Notes: generated by a model from the letters alone, not told the origin. A stretch of 64,000 nt of DNA from Arcobacter cloacae (GCF_013201935.1 NZ_CP053833.1:310001-374000); one strand, 5' to 3'. Positions 46,841 through 57,832 are shown, counted from the first letter of the stretch. A program made the numbers and translations.

Positions 46841-46848
46841 AAAAAGGA

Positions 46849-47625
46849 TTAGTTTATATAAACTTTTCCATTTTCTATTTTTATTTTTCCTTCAAGCTCA
46901 TATTCAAATATTTTATTTGAATATTTTGCAAAGGCATCTTCATAAAGTGGATTAAAAGAGCAATAATTTAGAACTTCATCATCTTGCATTTGTATACTCT
47001 TTTTTCCACTTAATTTCTCTATAAATTCATCAATATCATAAATAACTTCTATTAAACCTTTTTGTAAAAGTTTTTGTGTACCTAAACTCTCATTTATTCT
47101 ATGGGGAATAGTATATATTTTTTTGCCCATTTTAATTGCATAATCAACAGAACTTAAACTTCCTGAATCAATATCCGCTTGAGTTACAATCAAAACTTCT
47201 CCTAAAGCAACAACTATCTCATTTCTTAAAACAAAAGTATAGTTTTTGGCTTTTTCTTTATCTTTATAAGCAGATAATACTAAACCATTATTCTCTATAT
47301 CAATAATCAAACTTTTATTTACACTTGGATACTTAATATCTAAACCATTTGCAACAACAGCTATTGTATTATTTGATTTTGCTCCTTGATGAGCAATTGC
47401 ATCAACACCCATTGCAGCTCCACTTACTATACAAATATTAGCATTTGATAATTTAGAGGCTAATTTATGTGTAAACTCTTTAGAATATAAATTGGGTTTT
47501 CTAGTGCCTACAATAGCGACTTTTCTTTTTTTTAGAAGTTCAGTGTTTCCAATATAAAAAATTTCATTGGGATATTTTTTCATTGATGTTAATTCATCTA
47601 TTTTAAAATCTAATTTGTTAATCAT
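46849..47625 (-). CDS. dprA: DNA-processing protein DprA
   Basis: A 258-residue Rossmann-fold protein that protects incoming single-stranded DNA and loads RecA during transformation. The core VAIVGTRKPNLYSKEFTHKLAS, CIVSGAAMGVDAIAHQGA and IPHRINESLGT segments are present. It lacks the N-terminal SAM extension of longer DprA proteins, as is common in Campylobacterota. It suggests natural competence, although no uptake machinery is in the window. Confidence 0.93.
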   Translation of the reverse strand: MINKLDFKIDELTSMKKYPNEIFYIGNTELLKKRKVAIVGTRKPNLYSKEFTHKLASKLSNANICIVSGAAMGVDAIAHQGAKSNNTIAVVANGLDIKYPSVNKSLIIDIENNGLVLSAYKDKEKAKNYTFVLRNEIVVALGEVLIVTQADIDSGSLSSVDYAIKMGKKIYTIPHRINESLGTQKLLQKGLIEVIYDIDEFIEKLSGKKSIQMQDDEVLNYCSFNPLYEDAFAKYSNKIFEYELEGKIKIENGKVYIN

Positions 47626-47667
47626 AAAAATCCAATATAATAAATAAAATTATTATACTAGATTTTT

Positions 47668-48876
47668 TTATAAATATGGAAGTTTATTTAAAAATATTGG
47701 TTCCACATCTTTTAATAGATGTTTTGATTCTTTTAATACTTTAAAAGTTACATCATATGGATGACCAATTGCAATTGAATAACCTTCTTTTTTAGCTATT
47801 TCAATTGCTTTTTTTAGTTGAGTTTGAACACTTTTAAAATCTCTTTCATTATCTAAAAAGGTATTCCTAACAATGTAAGGCATATCATATTTATTTGCAA
47901 ATTTTTTAGCAAGGGATTTTGGACTAGTTCTGCTATCTACAAAAATAAAATTATATTTTTTTAAAGCACGAAATAATTTATCCATAGCCTCTTCATTTTC
48001 TGTAAATACAGAACCCGTATGATTATTTGTATAAATAGCGTTTGGATACCATTGTCTTAATTGCTTAACTCTTTGTTCTATTTTTTCATAAGAATCATAA
48101 ATTTTCAGAGTATTTTCCTCTTCTCCTTTAAAAGCACTTGATGCTTGCATTGGAAAATGAATCATATAAAATGGTAAATCTAAAGCAATTTTTGCAGAGT
48201 TAGGATGAGCTTTTGTTGGTGGTAAAAAAGCCATTGTTATTGGATAACCAATATTTAATATTTTCTCTTTTTGTGCTGTTGTACTTACATCATCTATAAT
48301 TATTACAATTTTGGGTCTCTTTTTTTTATCATAAATGTATGTATCTTTTGAAGTAATTATATTTTTATCATCAATTTTTTTAGGAATCTCTTTTTTTTCT
48401 GTTTTTAACTCTTCTTTTAACTTCTCTTTTTTCTTTTCTTCTTTTATCTCTTCAACTTTTTTTATTACTTTGTCATTATTTTCATCAATCTCTTTTTTGG
48501 GAGTAGTTTTTTCAATATAATCTTTTTCTAACTCTTTAGTATATTCTTCAAATTTATCATATTTATTTTCAGATTTAATAATATCATCAAAATAATCTTT
48601 AGGTTCTTTATCTTTAAAATTAGTAAATTCTTCTATATCTTTATAATTTTCTTCAAACTTTTTTGTAATCTCTTTTTTAGTTTCTGCTAATACCGTTGAA
48701 ATTTCTTCTTTTTTCTCTTCTAAAATTTCATTTTTTTTGTTAATAATAAAGTAGCTACTTAAAGATATTATAGAAGTAAAAAGTAGTATTAAAAGAAAAA
48801 TTTTTACTAAATTTTTTTGAGTAAATCTTTTAAATTTTATTTTTCTTTTTCTTGAGCGTTTTTTCTTTTGATTCAT
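47668..48876 (-). CDS. Divergent polysaccharide deacetylase (YibQ/DUF610 type) with charged linker
   Basis: A 402-residue protein: a very basic N-terminus, one membrane helix (about 26-47), a 135-residue Lys/Glu-rich linker, then a deacetylase-like domain (about 190-402) beginning RPKIVIIIDDVS. It contains DLPFYMIHFPMQ, NNHTGS and FVDSRTSP, the usual divergent metal-site segments. The domain would be periplasmic; the substrate is unknown (peptidoglycan or another glycan). The same neighbours, ilvC and dprA, accompany this family in other Campylobacterota to my knowledge. Confidence 0.85.
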   Translation of the reverse strand: MNQKKKRSRKRKIKFKRFTQKNLVKIFLLILLFTSIISLSSYFIINKKNEILEEKKEEISTVLAETKKEITKKFEENYKDIEEFTNFKDKEPKDYFDDIIKSENKYDKFEEYTKELEKDYIEKTTPKKEIDENNDKVIKKVEEIKEEKKKEKLKEELKTEKKEIPKKIDDKNIITSKDTYIYDKKKRPKIVIIIDDVSTTAQKEKILNIGYPITMAFLPPTKAHPNSAKIALDLPFYMIHFPMQASSAFKGEEENTLKIYDSYEKIEQRVKQLRQWYPNAIYTNNHTGSVFTENEEAMDKLFRALKKYNFIFVDSRTSPKSLAKKFANKYDMPYIVRNTFLDNERDFKSVQTQLKKAIEIAKKEGYSIAIGHPYDVTFKVLKESKHLLKDVEPIFLNKLPYL

Positions 48877-48889
48877 TAATTTATATTTC

Positions 48890-48918
48890 TATAAAGGAAG
48901 AGTTTATCTTCCTTTATA
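48890..48918 (-). terminator. Hairpin after ilvC
   Basis: Twelve-base perfect arms TATAAAGGAAGA and TCTTCCTTTATA flank a 5-nt loop, in the 48-bp gap between ilvC and the deacetylase gene. The minus-strand transcript has no clear T-run after it, so termination is probably partial. Confidence 0.55.
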
Positions 48919-48924
48919 TAGTTT

Positions 48925-49950
<1,026 letters not shown>

Positions 49951-50066
49951 TTATTCCTCTAATAAAATTTTGGCTGATTATACTAAAATGTAACTAAATA
50001 TTAGGTAATTGAATAGATTTATCATTATTTAGATAGGATTATTCTATATTTTTCAAAGGATTAATT

Positions 50067-51914
50067 TTGTTAAAAGAGCTTTTTAAAAAAATTCAAACAA
50101 ATAATAATAACTATACAAACGAAGAGTTAGAAGCTATAAAAATATTTTTAAAAGATGAAATAATTATCATAAATAATAATAATTATGAGTTAAATTCAAA
50201 ATATAAAGTTGCTACTGTAAAAATTGGAAAAAATTTAGTGATTCTTGAAGATTTAGTAAGTGAATTAAAAAACATAAAAATTGAGTTTGATGATTTAAAC
50301 GGAGCATATAATGGTGATTTAGTTTTAGCAAAAAGAGTATTTAATCCAAGAAGTAAAACAAAAGCAAAAATCATAAAAGTTTTAGATGGTAAAAAAGCAG
50401 AGATTTTAGTTTATATAAAAGATAAAGCATTTTTCACAGTAAAAGAGAATATTAAAATAGAGAATAAAAATGCTTTAAAATATGAAGATGGAGATGTTTT
50501 AATCATAGATAATAAATCTTTTGAGCTAATAAAAAATGTTGGAAATATAAAAGATTCAAAAATAGATGAATTTATCTCTTTGTATTTATATGAAGAACTT
50601 TATAGATTAGAAAAACATTTAGATATTGTTGCAAATATGGATGATACAAAACAAAGAGTTGATTTAAGAGAGTTACCTTTTTGTACGATTGATCCAAATA
50701 GTGCAAAAGACCATGATGATGCAATCTATTTTGATAAAAAAGAGAATATCTTATATGTAGCTATTGCTGATGTTTCATATTTTGTAAAAGAGGGTAGTGA
50801 ACTTGATTTATTGGCTTTTAAAAAATCAACATCAATTTATCTTCCTACAAAAGTTTTACCTATGCTTCCTCCAATTTTAAGTGAAGAGATGTGTTCACTA
50901 AAAGAAGGAGTTGATAGATACTCTTATGTTTTTAAAATGCATTTAGATTTAGAAAATTTTAGTGTAAAAAAAGCTGAATTATTTGAAGCAATTATAAATT
51001 CTCATAAAAATTTCTCTTATGGAAGAATTGATAGGGTAATAGATGGACATTTAGATCAATATTCAAAACTTGAAAAAGAGATATTTGATTATTTAATTCC
51101 ATTATATGAAATTACAAAAAAGTTTAGAAAAAATAGGCTTATTAAAGGTTATGATTTTAGAACAAGTGAAAATAGATTAAAACTAAAAAATGGAAAACTT
51201 GAATCAATAGAAGTAGAAACATCTACAGCTTCTCATCAATTAGTTGAAGAGTGTATGCTTTTAGCAAATATAGAAGCTAGTAAAAAAGTAAATAAAGTTG
51301 GAATTTATAGAATTCATGAAGAACCACCTTTTAAAGCTATTTCAAAACTTGTTGATGATGTGAATATTTTAGGGGTTAATGTAAAGCTTCAAAGTGATGT
51401 ACATGATACAATTACTCATATTCAAGAAAAAGCAAAAATATCTATGATGGGTGCTGAAATTGATGAATTAATAATTCAAGCTCAAACACAAGCAAAATAC
51501 TCTTCAAAGAATTTAGGACATTTTGGTTTAGGTTTTTCTTCATATTCCCATTTTACATCTCCAATTAGAAGATATTCAGATTTAGTGTTACACAGAATTT
51601 TAAAAACAAAACAAACACCAAATAATATAGATGATATTTGTGAGCATATCTCTTTGAATGAAAGAAAAGTTGATCAACTTGTTTGGGATTTTGAAGATAG
51701 AGTTTATGCAAGATGGGCAGCATCACATATAGAAGAAGAAATAAAAGTAAAAGTTGTAGATACACAAAAAGCCAAAGCCGTATGTTATGAAAAAATTGTA
51801 GGAATGAAAGTAGTTTTAGAAAATTATAAAGGACAGAAATTATTTTCAAAAATGAGAGTGAAAATAAAATCTGCCGACATTATAACAAAAGTTATAGTTG
51901 CTACTATAATTTAG
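50067..51914 (+). CDS. rnr: Ribonuclease R family 3'-5' exoribonuclease
   Basis: A 615-residue RNB-domain enzyme. The catalytic acidic cluster is in TIDPNSAKDHDDAIYF near 212-227, and GLGFSSYSHFTSPIRRYSDLVLHR closes the RNB domain. It lacks the N-terminal helix-turn-helix and long basic tail of E. coli RNase R, and the C-terminal S1 region is short and hard to recognise. Shortened versions are usual in Campylobacterota. TTG start with AAAGGA upstream. The 3' end overlaps fliW by 11 bp. Confidence 0.88.
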   Translation: MLKELFKKIQTNNNNYTNEELEAIKIFLKDEIIIINNNNYELNSKYKVATVKIGKNLVILEDLVSELKNIKIEFDDLNGAYNGDLVLAKRVFNPRSKTKAKIIKVLDGKKAEILVYIKDKAFFTVKENIKIENKNALKYEDGDVLIIDNKSFELIKNVGNIKDSKIDEFISLYLYEELYRLEKHLDIVANMDDTKQRVDLRELPFCTIDPNSAKDHDDAIYFDKKENILYVAIADVSYFVKEGSELDLLAFKKSTSIYLPTKVLPMLPPILSEEMCSLKEGVDRYSYVFKMHLDLENFSVKKAELFEAIINSHKNFSYGRIDRVIDGHLDQYSKLEKEIFDYLIPLYEITKKFRKNRLIKGYDFRTSENRLKLKNGKLESIEVETSTASHQLVEECMLLANIEASKKVNKVGIYRIHEEPPFKAISKLVDDVNILGVNVKLQSDVHDTITHIQEKAKISMMGAEIDELIIQAQTQAKYSSKNLGHFGLGFSSYSHFTSPIRRYSDLVLHRILKTKQTPNNIDDICEHISLNERKVDQLVWDFEDRVYARWAASHIEEEIKVKVVDTQKAKAVCYEKIVGMKVVLENYKGQKLFSKMRVKIKSADIITKVIVATII

Positions 51915-52278
51915 CACACTCTTTAATTGAAGCAAATAGTGGGTCAACTTTTTCTACAGTAATATATTGCCCTACTAATTTATCTTTTTCATTGATAAAA
52001 ATTGGTGAAACAAGATTAATAATTGAATTTTCAACAGGTTCTTGAGAAACAACACAAAAATAAATATCAAAATCATCTTTTGATTTGATGTTCATTTTTT
52101 CTAACACCTCTTGGTCTATTTGGAAATCAAATTTAACTTTATTTAAATAGTTAATATTAACAACTGCGATTTTAGTTTTTTCATCAAAAACTAAAAATGA
52201 TGCAAAATCATCAATTTTCTCAATTGTCAAACTTTTGAAATCTTCGAATCCTGCTATAGGAAGTACTACATTATACAT
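51904..52278 (-). CDS. fliW: Flagellar assembly factor FliW
   Basis: A 124-residue protein with the FliW layout: LPIAGFEDFKSLTIEKIDD near the start, a central FDIYFCVVSQEPVENSIINLVSPIFIN, and a GQYITVEKV tail. FliW antagonises CsrA and binds flagellin, coupling filament assembly to flagellin mRNA translation. csrA is not in the window. It is isolated from the flagellar block and divergent from holA. Confidence 0.92.
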   Translation of the reverse strand: MYNVVLPIAGFEDFKSLTIEKIDDFASFLVFDEKTKIAVVNINYLNKVKFDFQIDQEVLEKMNIKSKDDFDIYFCVVSQEPVENSIINLVSPIFINEKDKLVGQYITVEKVDPLFASIKECAKL

Positions 52279-52338
52279 ACTAAACCCCTTTCAAATAAAA
52301 AAATTGTATTGAAAGTAAACTTAGGATATTATTTTATT

Positions 52339-53319
52339 ATGTATAAAAATGAATTTGATAACTATTTAAAGCAAAATAAAAGATTTAAATCCTATATGTT
52401 TTATGGACAATCTACCTTTTTAATTGAACAATATTCGTTGGCAATTGCCCAAATGTTTGGTGATTCAGATGAAATTGAAAAGATGTATTTTGAAGAGTAT
52501 GATTTTAAATACGCAAAAGATAAATTATTACAATCATCATTATTTTCTTCAAATAATATATTATTGATAAAAGTTGAAAAAAAGATACCTAAAAAAGAAG
52601 TTGATACTTTAGTAGAAGCTTGTAATAAAAATCCTGATAGCACACTAATCTTTGCATGTTTGGGAGATGCTGAATTTAAAACAATGGAGAACAGTTTTTC
52701 TTTAAAGACAAATTCTGTTGCTGTTAGATTTTTTTCTCCAACAGATTTAGAAGCATTAAAATTTCTTGAATATGAAGCAAAAATGCTTCAAATTAAGTAT
52801 GAAATAAGCGCTTTAAATCATCTATATTTTATGCACAAAAGTGATTTGTCATTATGTGTAAATGATTTAAGAAAATTAGCAATTTTAGATGAGTTATTAA
52901 CTGTAAATGTAATAGATAATAACTGTTTTGGAATAGGAAGTGTAAATTTTGAAGAGTTTTTACATGATTTATTAAGTGGTAAAGATATTAGTGATGATTT
53001 AAGTTTGATTTTAGAAGAGGGAATGAATGAGATTTTTTTATTAAATCAAGTTACTTCTTTTGTTCAACAACTTTTTATGATAAGTTCATATGCAAGAACT
53101 ATTGGACAACCAAATCCTAAGGATATTTTAGGATTTATTCCTCCAAAAAATATTTGGGAAAAGAAATCAAAACTAGCAATTAATATCAAGCCAGAAATAT
53201 TTCAAGAGATATTAAACTATTTATTAAATATAGAGTTAGATTTGAAATCATCAAAAATAGATAATCAAAGTTTATATCTTCAGTCATCTCTAAGAAAGTT
53301 TACAGTTTTATTTAGATAA
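52339..53319 (+). CDS. holA: DNA polymerase III subunit delta
   Basis: A 326-residue clamp-loader subunit. It has a degenerate P-loop region near the start (FKSYMFYGQSTFLIEQY), the LFSSNNILLIKVEKKIPKKEVDTL segment, and a helical C-terminal collar. The ATG at 52339 is preferred (AGGATA about 10 nt upstream); an in-frame TTG at 52309 is possible but has no clear ribosome site. Confidence 0.85.
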   Translation: MYKNEFDNYLKQNKRFKSYMFYGQSTFLIEQYSLAIAQMFGDSDEIEKMYFEEYDFKYAKDKLLQSSLFSSNNILLIKVEKKIPKKEVDTLVEACNKNPDSTLIFACLGDAEFKTMENSFSLKTNSVAVRFFSPTDLEALKFLEYEAKMLQIKYEISALNHLYFMHKSDLSLCVNDLRKLAILDELLTVNVIDNNCFGIGSVNFEEFLHDLLSGKDISDDLSLILEEGMNEIFLLNQVTSFVQQLFMISSYARTIGQPNPKDILGFIPPKNIWEKKSKLAINIKPEIFQEILNYLLNIELDLKSSKIDNQSLYLQSSLRKFTVLFR

Positions 53320-53349
53320 AATCACAAACTTTACAAAAAAAGAAATCCT

Positions 53350-53382
53350 TGCTGATATTAGGAAATGTAAAGAATACCGGCA
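53350..53382 (+). promoter_or_regulatory. Possible S6:S18 autoregulatory leader of rpsF
   Basis: TGC (53350) pairs with GCA (53380) and TATT (53356) with AATA (53373), leaving an internal loop with CCG at 53377-53379. The known S6:S18-binding leader of rpsF operons presents a CCG bulge in a similar stem, imitating 16S rRNA. The helices here are short, so this is tentative. Confidence 0.35.
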
Positions 53383-53401
53383 CAATCTATAAGGAGAATT
53401 A

Positions 53402-53758
53402 ATGTCAAAAATCAAACATTACGAAACAATGTTTATCTTAAAGCCTACATTAACTGAAGAAGAAACTGTAGCACAAATCGAAAACATCAGAGCTATCATC
53501 GAAAAAAATGGTGGAGAAATTGCAGCATTTGAAAATGTTGGAATTAAAGAATTAGCTTATGAAATCGAAAAATGTAAAAGAGGTTACTACTATGTAATCT
53601 ATTTTAGAGGTAATCCATCTGGAATTGCAGAAATCGAAAGAAATTATAGAATCAATGAAAACTTAATCAGATTTATTTTCATTAAATATGATAGTAAAAA
53701 AGAAGTAGCTTCTTGGACTAAAATGAGTGAAGAGGCAGCTAAAAAAGCTAGCAAATAA
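53402..53758 (+). CDS. rpsF: 30S ribosomal protein S6
   Basis: A 118-residue ribosomal protein with KHYETMFILKPTLTEEE at the start and the YYYVIYFRGNPSGIAEIERNYRINENLIRFI segment. It heads the conserved rpsF-ssb-rpsR cluster. AAGGAG precedes the ATG, and codon use is visibly G+C-richer than neighbouring genes, as expected for high expression. Confidence 0.97.
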   Translation: MSKIKHYETMFILKPTLTEEETVAQIENIRAIIEKNGGEIAAFENVGIKELAYEIEKCKRGYYYVIYFRGNPSGIAEIERNYRINENLIRFIFIKYDSKKEVASWTKMSEEAAKKASK

Positions 53759-53777
53759 TAAAATTTAGGAACCTTAC

Positions 53778-54290
53778 ATGTATAATAAAGTAATAATGGT
53801 AGGAAATTTAACTAGAGATATTGAATTAAGATATTTGCCATCAGGTTCGGCAATTGCAAAATCTGCAATCGCTACATCTTATAAATATAAATCTGCAACT
53901 GGAGAACAAAAAGACGAAGTTTGTTTTTTAGATTTTAATATCTTTGGAAGATCTGCTGAAGTTGCTAATCAATACTTGAAAAAAGGTTCTAAAGTTTTAT
54001 TAGAAGGAAGACTTGTATTTGAACAATGGACAGCACAAGATGGAAGTACAAGAAGTAGACACTCTTTAAGAGTTGATGCTATGAAAATGTTAGATTCTAA
54101 AGGTGCTTCTGATATGACAGGTGATACCCAAGGTTATACTCCTCAAGAAGCTTATAATTCACCTGCATCTATCTCTTATGATGAGCCTTCACATGATAGT
54201 TATGGTGGTATGAATAATTCTCAACCAAAACAAAAGATTGAGCAAAGAATACCTGAAATTGATATAGACGAAGACGAAATACCGTTTTAG
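53778..54290 (+). CDS. ssb: Single-stranded DNA-binding protein
   Basis: A 170-residue OB-fold protein ([26 protein letters not shown]...) with a Gln/Ser/Pro-rich linker and the acidic C-terminal tip DIDEDEIPF, which recruits replication and repair partners. Located in the usual place between rpsF and rpsR. Confidence 0.97.
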   Translation: MYNKVIMVGNLTRDIELRYLPSGSAIAKSAIATSYKYKSATGEQKDEVCFLDFNIFGRSAEVANQYLKKGSKVLLEGRLVFEQWTAQDGSTRSRHSLRVDAMKMLDSKGASDMTGDTQGYTPQEAYNSPASISYDEPSHDSYGGMNNSQPKQKIEQRIPEIDIDEDEIPF

Positions 54291-54304
54291 AAAAGGAAAA
54301 TCAA

Positions 54305-54571
54305 ATGGCTGAAAGAAGAAAATACGGAAAAAAATATTGTAAATATACTGAAATGAAAGTTGATTTCATCGATTATAAAAATACAGATTTATTAAAATTA
54401 TCTATGAGTGAAAGAGGTAAAATTATGCCTAGAAGACTTACAGGTAACTCTAAAAATGCACAAGAAATGGTAGAAAAAGCAATCAAAAGAGCTAGACACA
54501 TGGCTTTAGTTCCTTACATTGTTGATACAAAAAATATCACAGATTCTGCATATGCAAGATCATTTTACTAA
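54305..54571 (+). CDS. rpsR: 30S ribosomal protein S18
   Basis: An 88-residue ribosomal protein with [33 protein letters not shown] and the terminal basic helix [13 protein letters not shown]. It binds S6 in the 30S platform. A strong terminator follows. Confidence 0.97.
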   Translation: MAERRKYGKKYCKYTEMKVDFIDYKNTDLLKLSMSERGKIMPRRLTGNSKNAQEMVEKAIKRARHMALVPYIVDTKNITDSAYARSFY

Positions 54572-54591
54572 GAATTAATTTTAGTAATTTA

Positions 54592-54624
54592 AAAGGGAAG
54601 AAGTTTAACTTCTTCCCTTTTTTT
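54592..54624 (+). terminator. Intrinsic terminator after rpsR
   Basis: AAAGGGAAGAAG (54592-54603) and CTTCTTCCCTTT (54609-54620) pair perfectly around a 5-nt loop and run into seven T residues ending at 54624. Confidence 0.9.
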
Positions 54625-54645
54625 ATTCATATAAAAAAGAGAACT

Positions 54646-54843
54646 ATGGAAAATTTATTAGAAATTGCATTAAAATTACGTTTTGAATATTATAATTTAT
54701 ATGAGAAAAAAGAAGAAGAATGGCATGAAAAATATAAGAATCATAAGTTATATAATGTAGTAGTAAAAAGTTTTGATTATGATTTTAAAGAAATAGCACA
54801 AAAAATGCCAGAATTATTAAAACAGTATGAGGAAAGTTTATAG
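54646..54843 (+). CDS. Small protein of unknown function
   Basis: A 65-residue soluble, charged protein (MENLLEIALKLRFEYY...). I do not recognise the family. It has an AAGAGAA ahead of the ATG and lies just after the rpsR terminator. The 3' end overlaps cysS by 6 bp. Coding character (acidic-basic helix pattern, no stop interruptions) is good but the length leaves some doubt. Confidence 0.6.
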   Translation: MENLLEIALKLRFEYYNLYEKKEEEWHEKYKNHKLYNVVVKSFDYDFKEIAQKMPELLKQYEESL

Positions 54844-56241
54844 CTTTTCCCAAACTGTTCCATTAGCTGTATCCATCAAAGATATTTCCATTGATGTTAA
54901 TTCATCTCTAATTTTATCTGCTGTTTCAAAGTCTTTATTTTTTTTAGCTTCATTTCTTTGATTTATCAAATTTTCTATTTTATCTTTAGTTGATTCATCA
55001 ATTCCAAATTGGAAATAAGAATAAGCATCACTTCCTCCAACTCCTAAAATCTCTTCAATAAAATAAATATTAGCAACTAACTCTTTTTTTAGATTTTTAT
55101 CTTTTGGATTTGCATCTAATTTATCATTTGCACTATTTATCATTTCATCAATACTAGAAAGAGCCATTGAAGTATTCATATCATCATTCAAAGCAGTTAA
55201 AATATCTTCTTTGAATTTTTTATTTACAGAAGAAGCTTCCAGCCCATAAACTCTTTTTTTTACTCTATAAAGCTTATCAAGTCTTTTTTTAGAAGCAATT
55301 AAATCCTCTTCATTGAAGTTAAAATTAGCTCTATAGTGTGCGGACATAAGATAAAATCTGATAACTTCTCCACTGTATGATTTTAGGACATCTTTTAGAA
55401 AAAATGAATTACCCAATGATTTAGACATTTTTTCTCCATCAATATTTACAAAACCATTGTGCATCCAGTATTTAGCTAAGTGTTGTCCACTTGAGCATCT
55501 TGTTTGTGCAGCCTCATTTTCGTGATGTGGAAAAAGTAAATCAGCACCACCACCATGAATATCTATCTGGTAAGCACTATTTTTATATGCTAGATGCTTT
55601 TCAATCATAGCAGAACACTCAATATGCCATCCAGGACGTCCTAATCCAAATGGAGCTTCAAAACTAACATCATTTATTTTTGCAAACTTCCAAAGTGCGA
55701 AATCAGAAGGATTTCTTTTTTCAGTATTAATTTCAACCCTAGCAATAGAATTTTCATCACTTATTTTATGAGAAAGAGTTCCATATGAGCTATCTTTAGA
55801 TGTATCAAAATATACGCTATCACTAGTTTTATAAGCAATATCTTTTGAAATAAGATTTTCAATCATATTTTTCATAACTTCTAAATTTTCAGTAGCTTTT
55901 GGCTCGATTGTATTATTTAAGATATTTAAAGCTTTCATATCAGCTTTATAGGCATTTATATAAGTTGTTGTAATTTCTTCTAATGATTTTGAAGTATCAT
56001 GCATTTTTTTTATGATTTTATCATCAATATCAGTGAAGTTCTTAGTCATAATAACTTCATAGTTATTTGCTTTTAAAACTCTATGAAGTAAATCAAAGGC
56101 AATTGCACTTCTAGCATGACCTAAATGAGAATCATCATAAACAGTAGGTCCACAAACATAGATTTTAACCTTACCTTCTACGATAGGGTTAAATTCTACT
56201 TTTTCTTTTTTTACTGAATCATAAATGTGTAACTTATTCAT
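54838..56241 (-). CDS. cysS: Cysteinyl-tRNA synthetase
   Basis: A 467-residue class I synthetase with the HIGH-like TVYDDSHLGHARSA, KMSKSLGN near 264-271, and zinc ligands in YVCGPTVY, IECSAM and HHENEAAQ segments. It charges tRNA-Cys. nusA lies 5 bp upstream. Confidence 0.96.
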   Translation of the reverse strand: MNKLHIYDSVKKEKVEFNPIVEGKVKIYVCGPTVYDDSHLGHARSAIAFDLLHRVLKANNYEVIMTKNFTDIDDKIIKKMHDTSKSLEEITTTYINAYKADMKALNILNNTIEPKATENLEVMKNMIENLISKDIAYKTSDSVYFDTSKDSSYGTLSHKISDENSIARVEINTEKRNPSDFALWKFAKINDVSFEAPFGLGRPGWHIECSAMIEKHLAYKNSAYQIDIHGGGADLLFPHHENEAAQTRCSSGQHLAKYWMHNGFVNIDGEKMSKSLGNSFFLKDVLKSYSGEVIRFYLMSAHYRANFNFNEEDLIASKKRLDKLYRVKKRVYGLEASSVNKKFKEDILTALNDDMNTSMALSSIDEMINSANDKLDANPKDKNLKKELVANIYFIEEILGVGGSDAYSYFQFGIDESTKDKIENLINQRNEAKKNKDFETADKIRDELTSMEISLMDTANGTVWEKL

Positions 56242-56246
56242 CTTTT

Positions 56247-57416
56247 TTACTTAAATAGGGCTTCTAAAGAGGCAGTATCTGTTGTCTTTTCTTCAATATT
56301 TTGTATTTCAGCTGAATTTGTATTTAAAGATGCAATTTCCACTAACTCTATATCATACTTAGTAAGCATAGAAGCAAGTCTGATATTTAATCCAGCTTTT
56401 CCAATAGCCTTTGATTTTTGATCACTAGGAATTGTTACTATTGCTTTTCCTTTTTCACCATGACTTGGAGCTTTTTCTATTTTAACACTACTTACCATTG
56501 CAGGTGATAGTGCTCTTGAGATAAACATTTCAGGAATTGTTGAAAACTCAACACAATCAATATTTTCCCCATGAAGTTGTTTTGAAACAGAACCAATTCT
56601 AACACCTTTTACTCCAACAACAGCACCAATTGGGTCAATTTGTCCATCAATTGTCGAAAGAGCAATTTTAGATCTAGTTCCTGGAATTCTAGCACTTGCT
56701 TCAATAGTTACTTTTTTATCTTTTAATTCAGGAACTTCTAAAGTTAATAAATTTTCCAAAAATTTTGGACTCGTTCTTGAAATATCAACTAATAATCCAT
56801 TAGCTTTATCAATATTAACGCCTTTTACAACTGCTTTAACAGTATCTCCAACTTTAAAACTTTCACCTTTTATTCTACTTTTTCTTTGTAAGATACCTTT
56901 TACTTCACCAATTTCAATGTAAGTATTATCTTGTTTATCAATTCTAGTAACTACACCAGAAACTGTTTTCCCAATTTTTTCTTTATATTTACTTACAATA
57001 TTTTCTTCTATGAATCTTTGAAGTCTAAATTCGAAATTACTATGTAGAATTGTTGCAGCATTTCTTCCCATATTTTCAAACTCTAAATCATAGTTCATAA
57101 AATCACCGATTTCTAAATCTGGGTCAATCTCTTTTGCTTCTTCTAAAGTGATATAATTTTCATGATTTAAAGGTTCACCATATTTGTTAACAGCATTTGC
57201 AAGTAACCTTTCATCATCTTCTGAAACTACTTCAATTTTTTGAAATAATTCAAGTCTTTTATTTGCTCTATCGATATTTGCATCAAAAGTTAATGTAGCA
57301 TCAACCATTTTTTCTGCAGTTTTTATTAAAGCTTCTTTTAGTGCATTTTCAACATCATCAATTTTGAGACCTTTCTCATATGCGATTGAATCTAAAATAT
57401 CTATTATTTTATCCAT
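56247..57416 (-). CDS. nusA: Transcription termination/antitermination factor NusA
   Basis: A 389-residue RNA polymerase-binding factor: an N-terminal domain (1-130), an S1 domain (about 135-200, KIGKTVSGVVTRIDKQ), and two KH domains (210-350, DPIGAVVGVKGVRI and AIGKAGLNIRLAS). The acidic C-terminal repeats of E. coli NusA are missing, as normal outside gamma-proteobacteria. It is followed by cysS. Confidence 0.95.
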   Translation of the reverse strand: MDKIIDILDSIAYEKGLKIDDVENALKEALIKTAEKMVDATLTFDANIDRANKRLELFQKIEVVSEDDERLLANAVNKYGEPLNHENYITLEEAKEIDPDLEIGDFMNYDLEFENMGRNAATILHSNFEFRLQRFIEENIVSKYKEKIGKTVSGVVTRIDKQDNTYIEIGEVKGILQRKSRIKGESFKVGDTVKAVVKGVNIDKANGLLVDISRTSPKFLENLLTLEVPELKDKKVTIEASARIPGTRSKIALSTIDGQIDPIGAVVGVKGVRIGSVSKQLHGENIDCVEFSTIPEMFISRALSPAMVSSVKIEKAPSHGEKGKAIVTIPSDQKSKAIGKAGLNIRLASMLTKYDIELVEIASLNTNSAEIQNIEEKTTDTASLEALFK

Positions 57417-57568
57417 TAAATAACCTCTTGTTTGTTGACATTGAAATGATTGGTTTGATTTTCAATGTAGTAATAGGTCAATAGTATATCTAATATAGCC
57501 TTTTATAGAAATTAAAGTAATTTTGAGATAAAATTTAGGACTAATAAACAAAAGAAAAGGCTTAATAT

Positions 57569-57811
57569 ATGGAATTATTATTTGCAAGAAATGAGTTAAA
57601 TGAAAAACCAAAAAAAGTGCAATTAGAGAAAATAAAAGAAGAATTAGCTAAAAATGCTCAAAAGATATTCTATTTTGATAGAGATAATTCTCATAAAGAT
57701 ATGATGGCATTAGTAGATGCTTTAGAAAAAGATGGATTTAATGTATATTTTAGAGAGATAAAATATGGTTTAGCAGAAGATGAGTATATGTATGAGGTTC
57801 ATGCACTTTAA
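57569..57811 (+). CDS. HP0268-family small nuclease
   Basis: An 80-residue protein (MELLFARNELNEKPKKVQL...) matching the Campylobacterota family of H. pylori HP0268, a small protein described as a DNA nickase/RNase. As in Helicobacter it is next to miaB (21 bp). The DRDNSHKDM stretch supplies acidic and basic residues for a possible active site. Confidence 0.85.
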   Translation: MELLFARNELNEKPKKVQLEKIKEELAKNAQKIFYFDRDNSHKDMMALVDALEKDGFNVYFREIKYGLAEDEYMYEVHAL

Positions 57812-57832
57812 TTTTATTGTGCATATAAAATT

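Noticed and set aside
54838-56241. tRNA genes near cysS or elsewhere
   Set aside because: No cloverleaf-like segment with GGTTCGAATCC-type T-arm was recognised in any intergenic gap.
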